A DNA stretch of 20,738 nucleotides from Tubiluchus corallicola (taxonomy: Eukaryota > Priapulida > Priapulimorpha > Priapulimorphida > Tubiluchidae): NCBI GenBank assembly GCA_030141605.1, contig JAQGDQ010001928.1, positions 1 to 20,738 on the forward strand, read 5' to 3'. The stretch's first letter is position 1. Every line of letters starts with the position of its first letter. Under the pieces are notes generated by a model, which saw nothing but the letters and a program-made list of their open reading frames with translations, was not told the DNA's origin and did not search any database. Positions 9,812-18,080 of this stretch are shown here, piece after piece. A program made the position numbers and the translations under genes.

Positions 9812-9983
9812 AACGTAATGGGCTATTACTGAAAGAAACCGTTTTTTACTAAAAACTTCAAAATATAAAATGCTAAAAACATGTCACCAAACGTTTCGAC
9901 TGCAGAGCCCAGCAGTTATCTTTTGTGTGGGCACCTAGAGTTTTCAAGCAGTAACCAATTTTACAGACAATTTATAAGCAGAT

Positions 9984-10068
9984 AGTTCTAGACGAAATGC
10001 CCAGATATTCACACATTCTTACTTTAAATTGTCTAGAGTAAGAACGTGTGGACATTTCGTCTATAACT
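9984..10068. repeat. Hairpin-forming inverted repeat (85 bp)
   Basis: AGTTCTAGACGAAATGCCC at 9984-10002 pairs with the complement of the right arm ending in CATTTCGTCTATAACT at 10053-10068. The stem continues through ATTCTTAC and GTAAGAACGT. The two arms differ by about seven extra bases on the left (AGATATT) and a few substitutions. I see no target duplication. It could be a small foldback element or an RNA hairpin source. Confidence 0.75.
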
Positions 10069-11301
10069 GACAAGGAACTAGAAAGTTCTTCTTAATCTAG
10101 CATTCATGATCATATTTGTGCCTCTGGCCAGAAGGCTGGTTTTAAAAAATAACTGTGATCTATTGCTAAAAGAAATTTACCTAACCAGCTTCTCTTAATA
10201 TGCAAAGTAGTTCACTTTCTTTTAGTTTGTTTTAAAACATCTAGCTATAATTTTACTGTATACCTTTGTTTTACTACATCTCTGGCTTCTGTGTGAAGAG
10301 GGCTTAATTATTAGTTATTTTCATGTACTCTAGGCTTTGCATGTATAGTTCAGTGTTGTTTGTATGCTTTGTTACACTGTAGTAGAAAACGTTCGATGTA
10401 GAAAGACATATTTTACATATTTCATATTTTAAAGTTTTTAATAAAGATTTTTTTCTTTCAACAATACTATGGAGTGTCTGTATAAATTAGTTGGCTATTG
10501 TTTTTTAATTCTTAACTTATATATGCATAATTCTGAATTTGTTCTGAAAGCCCTTTGAAGAACAAAAATTTAAAAATGATCGAGAAAAGACAATGCATAT
10601 GGCGCTGGACTTGGAAAGTTTAGTGTGCGGGGAATTAAAATAATTTGGAGACATGATTGTGACATGTGGGTTATGAATCCAGTGCATGCCCAGAGGCACA
10701 TAGGAACAGTACGCCATCTGACTCGATGGTTTTTATTGATGTCACCCTTGTCTTTTGCTAAATGGGCGGAAACATGCCTCGTAGGTTGACGAAAATGGGG
10801 AAATAACGCTGTGCTGTTATGGCCCCAGGGTAAAGCTTCTTGACCATTGTCCGAAGCAGTTTAGAACATCATTTAATTCGCTAAACGGCCGGCAATATTC
10901 TCTCCGGGCATTGTTGCAATTGGCCGCTCAAATTGAGTATGAAAGTTTCCAGTTGTCTGCAAATTGCTCGGAAATTCGGATTTAGGTATTCGAAGGCTGC
11001 TGCGACGGCACGACGCACGATCGTTGATGTCTGATAGTTGTCCAGTTAAAACAGGAATTATGCCTGGCAAGAGTTCAGCGCTGGACAAAAGTAAGAAGAT
11101 TTAAGCGCGCATTTCCTAAACACGCTAATTATCGGTCATTGCCTAACGAAGTCGGTATCAGCGGATGGCCCAGGGGCTCAATTTCCCACATAAAGCGATG
11201 ACAGTTGATTCAGTAGGGTAAATTAACGCCAAGCATAGTTGGTTTAGACAGAGTCGCGGTTTGTTAGAGTACTGGGATACGGCTACGCAATATTTCATGT
11301 T
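10069..11301. other. Unassigned non-coding DNA
   Basis: Short frames (66 codons at 10517-10717 and 71 codons at 10873-11088, both minus) match nothing I know. A 12-bp imperfect inverted repeat (AGAAGGCTGGTT and AACCAGCTTCT) lies around 10130-10195. I find no convincing gene, RNA or element. Confidence 0.45.
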
Positions 11302-11309
11302 CCCGTGTG

Positions 11310-11670
11310 CAAGGCGTATTTCAGGGTGGGGATATCGGTCACCCTTCTCTCTCTCTCTCTCTCTCTCTCCCTCTCTCTCTCCCCCCCTCTCTCTCCCCCC
11401 CCTCTCTCTCTCTCTCTCTCTCTCACCCGCTCCCTCTCCCTCTCCCTCTCCCTCTCGCCGCATGCGCGCCGTTTGCCAGTATTGACAAGTATTAAGGACA
11501 GGTCTTGAGAATAAAGCAGTTTTTCTTTCAATTGTTCTTTCCTTTAACAACTGTATAACTCCATATTGTTCTCTTCGAAAATGCTTCTCCGGCGTTCTAG
11601 AAGTTCAAAAATTTTGGGGGCCTCACACGCCCCACTTCCCCGGGCCTCGCTTAGGCTGAAATAGGCCCTG
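11310..11670. mobile_element. hAT MITE family 1, copy 2 (361 bp, perfect 8-bp duplication)
   Basis: The right end TGAAATAGGCCCTG is intact; the left end has decayed to CAAGGCGTATTTCA. CCCGTGTG at 11302-11309 and 11671-11678 is a perfect 8-bp duplication that fixes both boundaries. The core from GCCGTTTGCCAGTATTGAC to AGTTCAAAAATTTT is about 96-97% identical by eye to copy 1. Relative to copy 1, GC-rich subterminal sequence is deleted on both sides and the internal CT run is expanded to about 110 bp. Confidence 0.95.
11345..11456. repeat. Expanded (CT)n tract inside hAT MITE copy 2
   Basis: An imperfect CT/CCCT tract of about 110 bp sits at the place where copy 1 of the same MITE has only about 25 bp (8886-8911). 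Four frames over it encode Ser/Leu or Arg/Glu repeats and are not genes. Confidence 0.95.
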
Positions 11671-11678
11671 CCCGTGTG

Positions 11679-12130
11679 TGTGTATAAGATTTTATTTGTA
11701 CATATTACTTATTATAACAGTACAATTCATCAATATTTTGTTCAATTCAATATCAATTCAACAATTTACAGGAACATTTACATTAGCTAGTTGTAATATA
11801 ATATAATACAGAATCTGACGAATTTCTTCATACGAGAAGCCTGTGAAGACCTTGCAAGATACAAGTTAATAATTTGAAGAACTCTAGAAAACCAATCTAG
11901 GTCAACAGTCATCAAACTTACTGAAGACTGCAAAAGACAAATTCGACCTTTGACATTTGTCACCTGAAATTGTTCCCAGCAGGAAGCTGTGACATTTTGA
12001 TTTTCTAATTTAAAAAATCATTATCATCGTGTGCGGTACATGCTATGACGAGCATTTGATATCCGTGTGTTCTGCCATATTAGTACTTAATTCTTTTGAT
12101 TCTTAAAGACCTTAAAACTAATCTTTTGCA
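11679..12130 (-). other. AT-rich stretch, possible 3' UTR of the minus-strand remnant
   Basis: No coding frame on either strand. On the minus strand it follows the stop codon at 12131-12133 and ends in AATAAA (complement of 11691-11696). Stop-to-signal spacing is about 435 nt. A 3' untranslated region is plausible but unproven. Confidence 0.35.
11691..11696 (-). promoter_or_regulatory. Candidate polyadenylation signal AATAAA
   Basis: The minus strand reads CAAATAAAATCTTATACACACACGGG. It resembles the 3' end of the LINE at 16971 (CCAAATAAAGATTATATATATA), so it may mark a retroposon end rather than a host gene. The second hAT MITE inserted a few bases beyond it. Confidence 0.3.
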
Positions 12131-12590
12131 TCAGTTTTCTGTTTCAAGCATCTCTAATTTACGTTTCAGTCTTTCAAAGACTGTAAAAACTGCGATACCA
12201 TCACGCGAACGATAATTAAAAATTACTAAATTAGGAATGCTAGCAGCATCTGCACAGCTTGCACCTGCGCATTCTCCTTTCTGTCTTTTTTTATCAGACA
12301 CGACTTCTGCACCTAGACAAATCAGCAACTCTTTTATGCTGGAGAATCTGATGAAACTTCTAATCTGTGTTTTGCATTCACCTGAAACACGATTTCTTGC
12401 AAAACATCTGCCATCCCCGAATCTCTGACTCTTTGCTGCATGTTTAGTCTCCTGGACAAACTGCCCGAGGACGCTTTTTCAGACGCTTATATTCCACATC
12501 TGGCTCTGAATCGGACAACGTTTCGGGAAATGTAGCGCATTCGGCAGTGGCAACAGCAGCTGTTCGGTGGATACAACGTTTATTTTTCTA
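12131..12590 (-). pseudogene. Unrecognised coding remnant, probably frameshifted
   Basis: Two overlapping minus-strand frames read like protein. The upstream one is open for 47 codons (12587-12447) with an acidic-then-basic segment, SDSEPDVEYKRLKKRPR. The downstream one is open for 115 codons (12478-12131) and contains SIKELLICLGAEVVSDKKR, a Cys/Ala-rich stretch, and a charged end, FERLKRKLEMLETEN. The switch around 12447-12478 suggests a one-base frameshift between halves of an old protein, or two exons. I do not recognise the family; a decayed transposase or other element gene is likelier than a host gene. The 115-codon opening in AT-rich DNA is the main support. Confidence 0.3.
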
Positions 12591-12937
12591 CCTAGGTGGT
12601 TCCGGGTGGTGTCACGTGACCCCCCGTCTCCTGAGTCAATACTATAATGACGAGTTTTGTTCTTTGCCGATAAACAATGGCAAAAATTAACCGTATTCGT
12701 TGCCCGTTTGTATAAATTTTGGCAGGATGTCGGTTCTGCTAGCCCTTTGATGTCAAATGGGATGATATCCCATCTTGTATCTGCATTTGGAAAAGTTCAA
12801 CACTGAATTTCAGATTTTATGAACTTCTGGACGACGGTCGAGCAGTGGTTTTACCAATGTCTGCTGTTGTTGTTTAAGAATTACAAGTATGGTTTACGGG
12901 AAGTTGTACGAAATTCGGGTTGCTGAGGGTTAAGTGA
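12591..12937. other. Unassigned DNA; possible decayed piggyBac-like fragment
   Basis: It contains the palindrome GTCACGTGAC at 12611-12620. CCCTTTGATGTCAAATGGG starts at 12743, followed by the palindrome GGGATGATATCCC. A GAGGG-TTAA edge lies at 12925-12933. This layout resembles the ends of the piggyBac-like MITE, but the left flank is CTAG rather than TTAA, so the call is weak. Confidence 0.25.
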
Positions 12938-13764
12938 ATGGGGTCACGGGCGATCATGAAAAGGAAAGTCGTCTGCCTCAACAACGCGTTTGTTGAAAGA
13001 ATGGTTGAGAAAGTGTACTGTGCACAGCAACACAACTTACTAAAGCAGGGGTGTGCAAATTATCTGACTAGCAGGGCTACATTAAACTTACACGCAATTC
13101 CTGCGGGCCACAGGCAGTTTGATCAAAGAGCCAAGTACAGAAAGGCCTAATAACGATTTTTTTTGCATCCGACCTGGGTACATCATTACTACTACACTCA
13201 AGAAACTATTTTAGAAGTTATTAAAATTTATATTAAAAACCATATATTTCTACTTTCAGGACAGATAGTGGTCATTTCATTACAATGCATATTAGTAATG
13301 TGTATCACGCAGTCTGTGTAGTACAGGGACATTAAGCTACAACCGTCTTGTAAGGGTTAATGGCATCCGATCTAGTAGAAAAAACTACCCGCACTATCTT
13401 TGGTATCGTGGCACGGACTTCAGCTGGATACACTCACTTAATCGCCCGGGCCGCACTTTCATTAGGTTGACAAATCTCTTCACGGGCCGCACAAATTCTC
13501 TCGGCGGGCCGCAATTTGCACACCCCTGTACTAAAGGAAAGAGATTTGAACAGTAACTCTACCAAACGTATGGTTTACAAGGAATTTAACCGGGACTTGA
13601 AAATCGCAAACATACCAGAGAATACTATAGAAAAATACCGCATATCTTTCACTCGACTAAGACTACAAGCACTTCACTTAAGAATTGAGACCGGTAGATG
13701 CGATGGCGAAGTTAGAAACCAACAGACTATGTACATGCAGAGAGACAAACAGAAAAACATGTAT
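12938..13764 (+). pseudogene. LINE-like coding remnant split by a hAT MITE
   Basis: The frame runs 12938-13045, is interrupted by the MITE, and resumes in the same frame at 13537, so removing the MITE and one 8-bp duplication leaves a continuous frame of about 112 codons. The second half contains KYRISFTRLRLQALHLRIET followed by GR, which fits the 'RxRxxxHxLxIExGR' segment near the C-terminus of many LINE ORF2 proteins. The Cys/His residues that normally follow (CxxC...H..C) are not seen. A stop codon (TGA) lies directly upstream of 12938, so the fragment is already truncated or broken. No product is expected. Confidence 0.55.
13046..13528. mobile_element. hAT MITE family 2 (483 bp, perfect 8-bp duplication)
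   Basis: The ends CAGGGGTGTGCAAATT and AATTTGCACACCCCTG form a perfect 16-bp terminal inverted repeat. TACTAAAG at 13038-13045 and 13529-13536 is a perfect 8-bp duplication. Three subterminal CGGGCCGCA motifs (13447, 13483, 13505) sit at the right end and one related CGGGCCACA near 13103 at the left, typical of transposase-binding repeats in hAT elements. There is no transposase frame; it is non-autonomous. It is inserted within a LINE-like remnant. Confidence 0.95.
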
Positions 13765-13767
13765 TAA

Positions 13768-14121
13768 TGAACTGTAACTTGATTACTGAAATTAGAAGAA
13801 GATATTCTAGTGTGAACTGTTCTGCACTGTCTAATATTATGCTGAGAACAATCATGCATTTGAAATTTGCTTTCAAGTTTTAGAAACTTCAAAACTAAAG
13901 AGTAGTTTTATTAATGTTTACTGTTCGCTTAAAATATAAGAAAACTAAAATGCGTAACCAACTTTTCAATGGTATAAAGTCAGTACAACTATTTTGTTTT
14001 AAATACTAATGTGATGCGCTTGTGATAAGGTTTTGACGAAAAGAATAATGGATGGACTGTAAATTTTATTACTTTCTGCTACCCCTGTGTTTGTATTAAC
14101 CATTGTATTTACACTCGATAA
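13768..14121. other. Unassigned AT-rich non-coding DNA
   Basis: No open frame, RNA gene or terminal repeat is supported between the LINE remnant and the foldback element. Confidence 0.5.
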
Positions 14122-14165
14122 ACTGTCCTACTATGGGTTTTACATGTCAAGTGTAGACCTACGTT

Positions 14166-14345
14166 AACTCAAATGTAGATTTAGGTAATTTAAATGTGTC
14201 TTGGTAACTCAAATGTAGATTTAGGTAATTTAAATGTGTCTTGGTAACTCAAATGTAGACATAGGTAATTCAAATGTGTTAACAATGGTTTTCAACAAAT
14301 CTTAAGCGTTTTTGGTAAATCAAATGTAGACAAATGTGACATTGG
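14166..14345. repeat. Left arm: 40-bp tandem units, then decayed units
   Basis: AACTCAAATGTAGATTTAGG starts at 14166, 14206 and, with a small change, 14246. The first two 40-bp copies are identical. Further decayed CAAATGT motifs continue to about 14345. Each 40-bp unit is two ~20-bp sub-units. Confidence 0.9.
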
Positions 14346-14534
14346 TATCTCAAATGTGGATAGGTGGTAAAGCTTAAGGATGTTAAATTTAATCTCCTTT
14401 CATTTCAATTTAATAATTGCTCCTAAGTTAAAATAACAACGTTATAGGCCTACTAATAGATGCACTATCTTTGGTTTATCTTTTTCTAATTTGCAGTTAA
14501 ATAACTTAATTACCGATTTATTCAAAGTAATGCA

Positions 14535-14937
14535 TCTACATTTGACTTACCTAAGTCACATTTGAGTTACCAAAACACATTCGAAATTCCTATGTCTACA
14601 TTTGACTTACCTAAGTCACATTTGAACTTTCCCGTGTCTACATTTGACTTACCTAAGTCACATTTGAGTTACCAAAACACATTCGAAATTCCTATGTCTA
14701 CATTTGACTTACCTAAGTCACATTTGAACTTTCCTGTGTCTACATTTGACTTACCTAAGTCACATTTGAACTTTCCTGTGTCTACATTTGACTTACCTAA
14801 GTCACATTTGAACTTTCCTGTGTCTACATTTGACTTACCTAAGTCACATTTGAGTTACCAAAACACATTCGAAATTCCTGTGTCTACATTTGACTTACCT
14901 AAGTCACATTTGAACTTTCCTGTGTCTACATTTGACG
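14535..14937. repeat. Right arm: interleaved 42-bp and 60-bp units
   Basis: TCTACATTTGACTTACC begins at 14535, 14595, 14637, 14697, 14739, 14781, 14823 and 14883, giving unit lengths 60, 42, 60, 42, 42, 42, 60 and 42. A partial unit starts at 14925. The 60+42 pair itself repeats as a 102-bp unit. Because both lengths are multiples of three, a frame of 126 codons (14562-14942) stays open and reads as a 14- or 20-residue protein repeat (STFDLPKSHLNFPV). Confidence 0.95.
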
Positions 14938-14963
14938 TGTAAAACCTATACTGCAGTCACAGT

Positions 14964-15908
14964 GCCTACAACGTGCAGCCACATTGGGTAAAAAATAAGT
15001 TGATGATTCGTAATGTGTTCCTACTTAGCACACTTACCTACCCCTATGCTCTCATGCAGTACAAGAAGCCCATTGTGGTATGAATTTAAGCAGATTTTGG
15101 ACAATCAGCCGTCAAATCTGGCAACGTGTACCAGCAGTTAGCAGTGGACAAATCCGTCACACTACAAAGCCTGTCATTTAGGCGCACGCGAGGAAGGGAT
15201 TATCCACCCACCACCACCAGCACGCTGAAATAACAATCGTGATCATCTGTTGGTTTTAAAACGAGTTTCTTTCTAAAAAGGAGCCTTGTGCGTTTTGCTG
15301 TCAGCGGCTTGGGAGAAATCTGTGTCGCTGCTTGGTGAGGTAGTTGCTGCCTTCGTGAATATGTAGTTTCTTCTCATATGTGTAAAGTATTTCCAGATTT
15401 GTTGATGATCGCCTGTAGACAAATAACGTTGCACGAAGTGGAGTTCCTAACCATGCAGTTTTTATTGATCACTTTCATTGTTCTGTTAAGTTTTTCAACA
15501 AGTAACTTACACAACAACAACAACAAGTTTTTCATGAATACAGTTCTTTTGACTTATCCTTTATGTGTTCCTTCTTCGTTCTTCTGTTGATAAATTGGTT
15601 TTCATACTTCATTTTTTACCTTCCGTTCTTCAGTTCGAATGCTCTTTCAGCGATTCATTCATTCAGCCTGTTAGTCGATTGGTCTATCAGTCAGTCTACT
15701 CATTTATTTGTCCATTCACTCAACAAGACTTACAAGGCTTAACGACTGCTAAAGTTACGTTTTATCTACGTCATTCATCTCTTCTTGCCCTAGTTTCTGC
15801 TTGGATCTTCAAGCTTTTGCTTTCTGAATACTATTTTTGTCTATCCATTCGCTGTCTCTGGCTCAAAGCAAAACCGGACCCAGTCTGTACGTCAAAATAA
15901 TCTATTCT
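14964..15908. other. Unassigned non-coding DNA
   Basis: Frames of 70 and 111 codons (15378-15590 and 15565-15900, plus) are rich in Ser/Phe/Leu and cross degenerate ATTC/AGTC repeats around 15650-15720. They match no known family and I do not call them genes. A short CCACCACCACCA run lies near 15207-15220. Confidence 0.45.
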
Positions 15909-15912
15909 TTAA

Positions 15913-16369
15913 CCCTTTCATACACGTTGTATCCCGTGGGATACGAGAATATTTTGTGCCTTTAAAATTATTAAAATTTTAGAACCGACAGTTATTTGAT
16001 CTGTTAATAGTTATTTTGATTTAAGCGAATAACAACAGACTAAAAATGGTGATAAAATGGCAAACTAGAAAATCTACATAGCATAAAAAACTGCGCAAGG
16101 TACAGTACTTTAGAGATGACTTTGCACAGATCAGCATAGCATGCATACTAAATGTCTTAAATACTTTAAAAAATTATCCGCAGTTGCAAAATGAAGCACA
16201 TTTTATGCTTCCATTGAATCCCAATGTATCCCGTGGGATACAGGCTATATTTAGCACGCTGGCACAGGTAGAAAAAATTATTATTATGTGTAAACAAGAT
16301 GGACATACTGAACAAAAGTGCCAAGCCAAATTTTTTTTCTTATTAAAAAATAATTTGGGACTGAAAGGT
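15913..16369 (+). mobile_element. piggyBac-like MITE, copy 2 (457 bp, TTAA target duplication)
   Basis: TTAA at 15909-15912 and 16370-16373 flanks the element. The left end is CCCTTTCATAC; the right end is CTGAAAGG with the last G changed to T. GTATCCCGTGGGATAC palindromes occur about 15 bp from the left end and near 16228-16243. It is inverted relative to copy 1. Its frame over the region matching 2161-2484 has an early TAG, then reopens from 16184 and runs out of the element to 16618. A 3-bp indel between copies leaves the frame unchanged. No recognisable transposase domain is seen. Confidence 0.9.
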
Positions 16370-16373
16370 TTAA

Positions 16374-16710
16374 ATGTTAAAAAGAGTCATACTATTTTTG
16401 GCAGCATGACTTATGCGCGAATTATTACCACACAAACACAATTTCGCGTACGCACCACTAGTTCTTCGCTGTTACATGCATTTCGCTATTCGCTAGTTAA
16501 ACGGGCACTGGCGCCTGCATTTCGAAAACGCATTGCGCAAAAAACAGGTGCTGTACCTCTCAGTTCAGATGTGCTCGTTTCTGACGTACTGCACATGTAC
16601 TGGACAGCTCATGCGTGAGCACAGCGGTAAATTTGAATTTTGAATTTTTATCTTAAAACTTGCCTAAGTTTTAGTACAACACACTGAATATCTTACACTA
16701 GCACTGTACT
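16374..16710. other. Unassigned DNA
   Basis: The tail of an open frame entering from the MITE ends at 16618. The region is locally rich in CG dinucleotides (GCGCGAA, TTTCGCG, TTGCGCAA) compared with its flanks. Nothing else is supported. Confidence 0.4.
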
Positions 16711-16925
16711 TCTGTTTTCGCTTTCGCAAACACGTGCAACACGCTCGTGGCATATTTTTACTGTTGGTAATTAGTATTAAACGCGCTGTTAATTAAGATT
16801 TTAGTCTATTATTTAACTATCAGAAACGTTTTATTTTCCAGTATTATCGGTACTAAAATGTTATATTTTTTACCTTACTTGAAAATGAGGTGATATGAAA
16901 AATCATCCTGTCTTGCTTTAAGGGG
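16711..16925. repeat. Dispersed repeat, copy B
   Basis: It aligns with 5-258 in the same orientation, sharing TTTTCG-TTTCGC, GTTAATTAAG, TTAACTATCAGAAA and GATATGAAAAATCATCCTGT. It is shorter than copy A by internal deletions. It ends close to the (TA)n tail of the next LINE. Its class is unknown. Confidence 0.6.
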
Positions 16926-16970
16926 TAAAAATGTTTTCTTGCAAAAACCTTATAGCACATATTACTGATA

Positions 16971-17435
16971 GTATATATATATATAATCTTTATTTGGCAT
17001 TAAAATACATTGATAATCACTGATAAAAACTTTACAGAGATGATCAATCAGTGTTACTTAATAAAAACTTACATTGCTAAAGGCAAATGCGTCAGTGCAA
17101 TCTAAACTACTGTGCAGTAATGGAAAGTAACGACGAATAAAATCAAACATATTTACAACTATGCACAAAAAATGAAAATAATTATGATTTAATTAATATG
17201 GCCGTGGATATATGAATTCTGAATTAGTGTGTATGTTGTCGTACTGGTGTGATGGTATTTCATATCTGGTTAATATTGGTGATTTTAATTTTGTTTTCAT
17301 TGCTGATAGGGAGTTGATTTGTTTAATCTGTAATGGTAGAGAATTCCAAAGTAGAAATGCTTGTTTGATTACAGAGTTCGTTCCATAGTGGGTATTTGTC
17401 CATAGTGTTTTCCAATTTTCCGTTTCGTGTCTTAT
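16971..17435 (-). mobile_element. Minus-strand LINE 3' end with (TA)n tail
   Basis: Read on the minus strand, 243 bp of coding remnant (17435-17193) are followed by about 200 bp of AT-rich 3' UTR, AATAAA (complement of 16989-16994), and a (TA)n tail at 16971-16985. Many CR1/RTE/L2-type LINEs end in a short microsatellite instead of poly(A). The 5' boundary is not defined; the coding frame stops being open at 17436. Confidence 0.8.
17193..17435 (-). pseudogene. C-terminal fragment of a LINE ORF2
   Basis: The 80-codon frame includes KQAFLLWNSLPLQIKQINSL followed by SAMKTKLKSPIL. The WNSLP motif, then an isoleucine-rich turn and 'S(L/M)xxFKxxLK', is a classic end of LINE reverse transcriptase proteins in animals. 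An upstream stop at 17436-17438 and the absence of the reverse transcriptase core show a truncated, non-functional copy. It is too short to fall among obvious long frames but the motif makes it secure. Confidence 0.8.
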
Positions 17436-17439
17436 TTAA

Positions 17440-18078
17440 GTGACCGTAAACAGCGCTTTTTTCCAATTTGTTGAAAAACTTCTGAAAACTAAACTAATGG
17501 GCGTGTGTCTCATCTCCAGAAATGTGCAGAATGTAGAATGACTGACGTTTTTACAGGATAAATGTCTCCCCGTCAATTCGTTGACTCTTTGCGTGAATTT
17601 CACAATTCGTGTGGCGGGGCGCCATCAAGACTGCGGCGCCATCAATCACCTTACTGACTAGCGGAATAAACCGGCGTGACTAACTGATTGCTTACGATTT
17701 ATCTGTAATAATTTATCTTATCGTCCGTATTGGGTTAAACAGTGTTTTGCTGAAGCCATCTTAACTCCATCTGGCTTCATTGTTCGCCTGGGTAGCGTTG
17801 GTGATGAAAAAGATGGGTATCGCGATTTTGGGATGGAATTAGCGGCTCCCGAGCGAAATGAGGCGCGAAAATCATCATTGTCTGCATATTGCGTGCGCGG
17901 CGACGCCTAGCGGGCGCTTGTTATCTCCATATTGAGTATGCCGCGTCGCCTAGCGGATGGATGTTTATCTGCGGGCAAAGCTGCGGGAGTAATTGAGCGT
18001 AAGAATATGCAGATATAAGTGGAAGAATATGTTAATCATTTTACTCAATTCTTCCGTAACATTTATTTAAAATTCGAA
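17440..18078. other. Unassigned DNA, GC-richer block
   Basis: About 17580-17990 is richer in GC and CG than its surroundings, with direct repeats GCGCCATCAA near 17619 and 17636 and a 43-bp tandem duplication at 17885. No coding frame or RNA gene is recognised. Confidence 0.45.
17885..17970. repeat. 43-bp imperfect tandem duplication
   Basis: CATATTG begins at 17885 and 17928. Both copies carry CG-rich sequence with GCCTAGCGG and end in TTATCT. The copies differ by several substitutions and small indels. Confidence 0.75.
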
Positions 18079-18080
18079 TA

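Larger units (their letters stand above)
9345..9827. repeat. 16-bp target-site duplication flanking a LINE insertion
   Basis: AACGTAATGGGCAATT at 9345-9360 and AACGTAATGGGCTATT at 9812-9827 differ at one base and bracket the retroposon at 9361-9811. The length and near identity fit target-primed reverse transcription. Confidence 0.85.
14122..14963. mobile_element. Foldback-type element with arrayed arms (~840 bp)
   Basis: The ends are related inverted repeats: left GGTTTTACATGTCAAGTGTAG (within 14136-14156) against the complement of right CTACATTTGACGTGTAAAACC (14926-14946), with weaker pairing out to ACTGT at 14122 and ACAGT at 14963. Inside, the left arm (14166-14345) and right arm (14535-14937) are arrays of the same ~20-bp motif in opposite orientation, around a spacer of about 190 bp. 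No target duplication is certain. No transposase is encoded; the 126-codon frame across the right arm is produced by the repeat. Confidence 0.7.

Noticed and set aside
11158-11550. Arg/Glu and Ser/Leu frames
   Set aside because: They lie in the CT tract of the second hAT MITE.
14562-14942. Repeat protein gene
   Set aside because: The periodic peptide follows from 42/60-bp tandem units in the arm of a foldback element.
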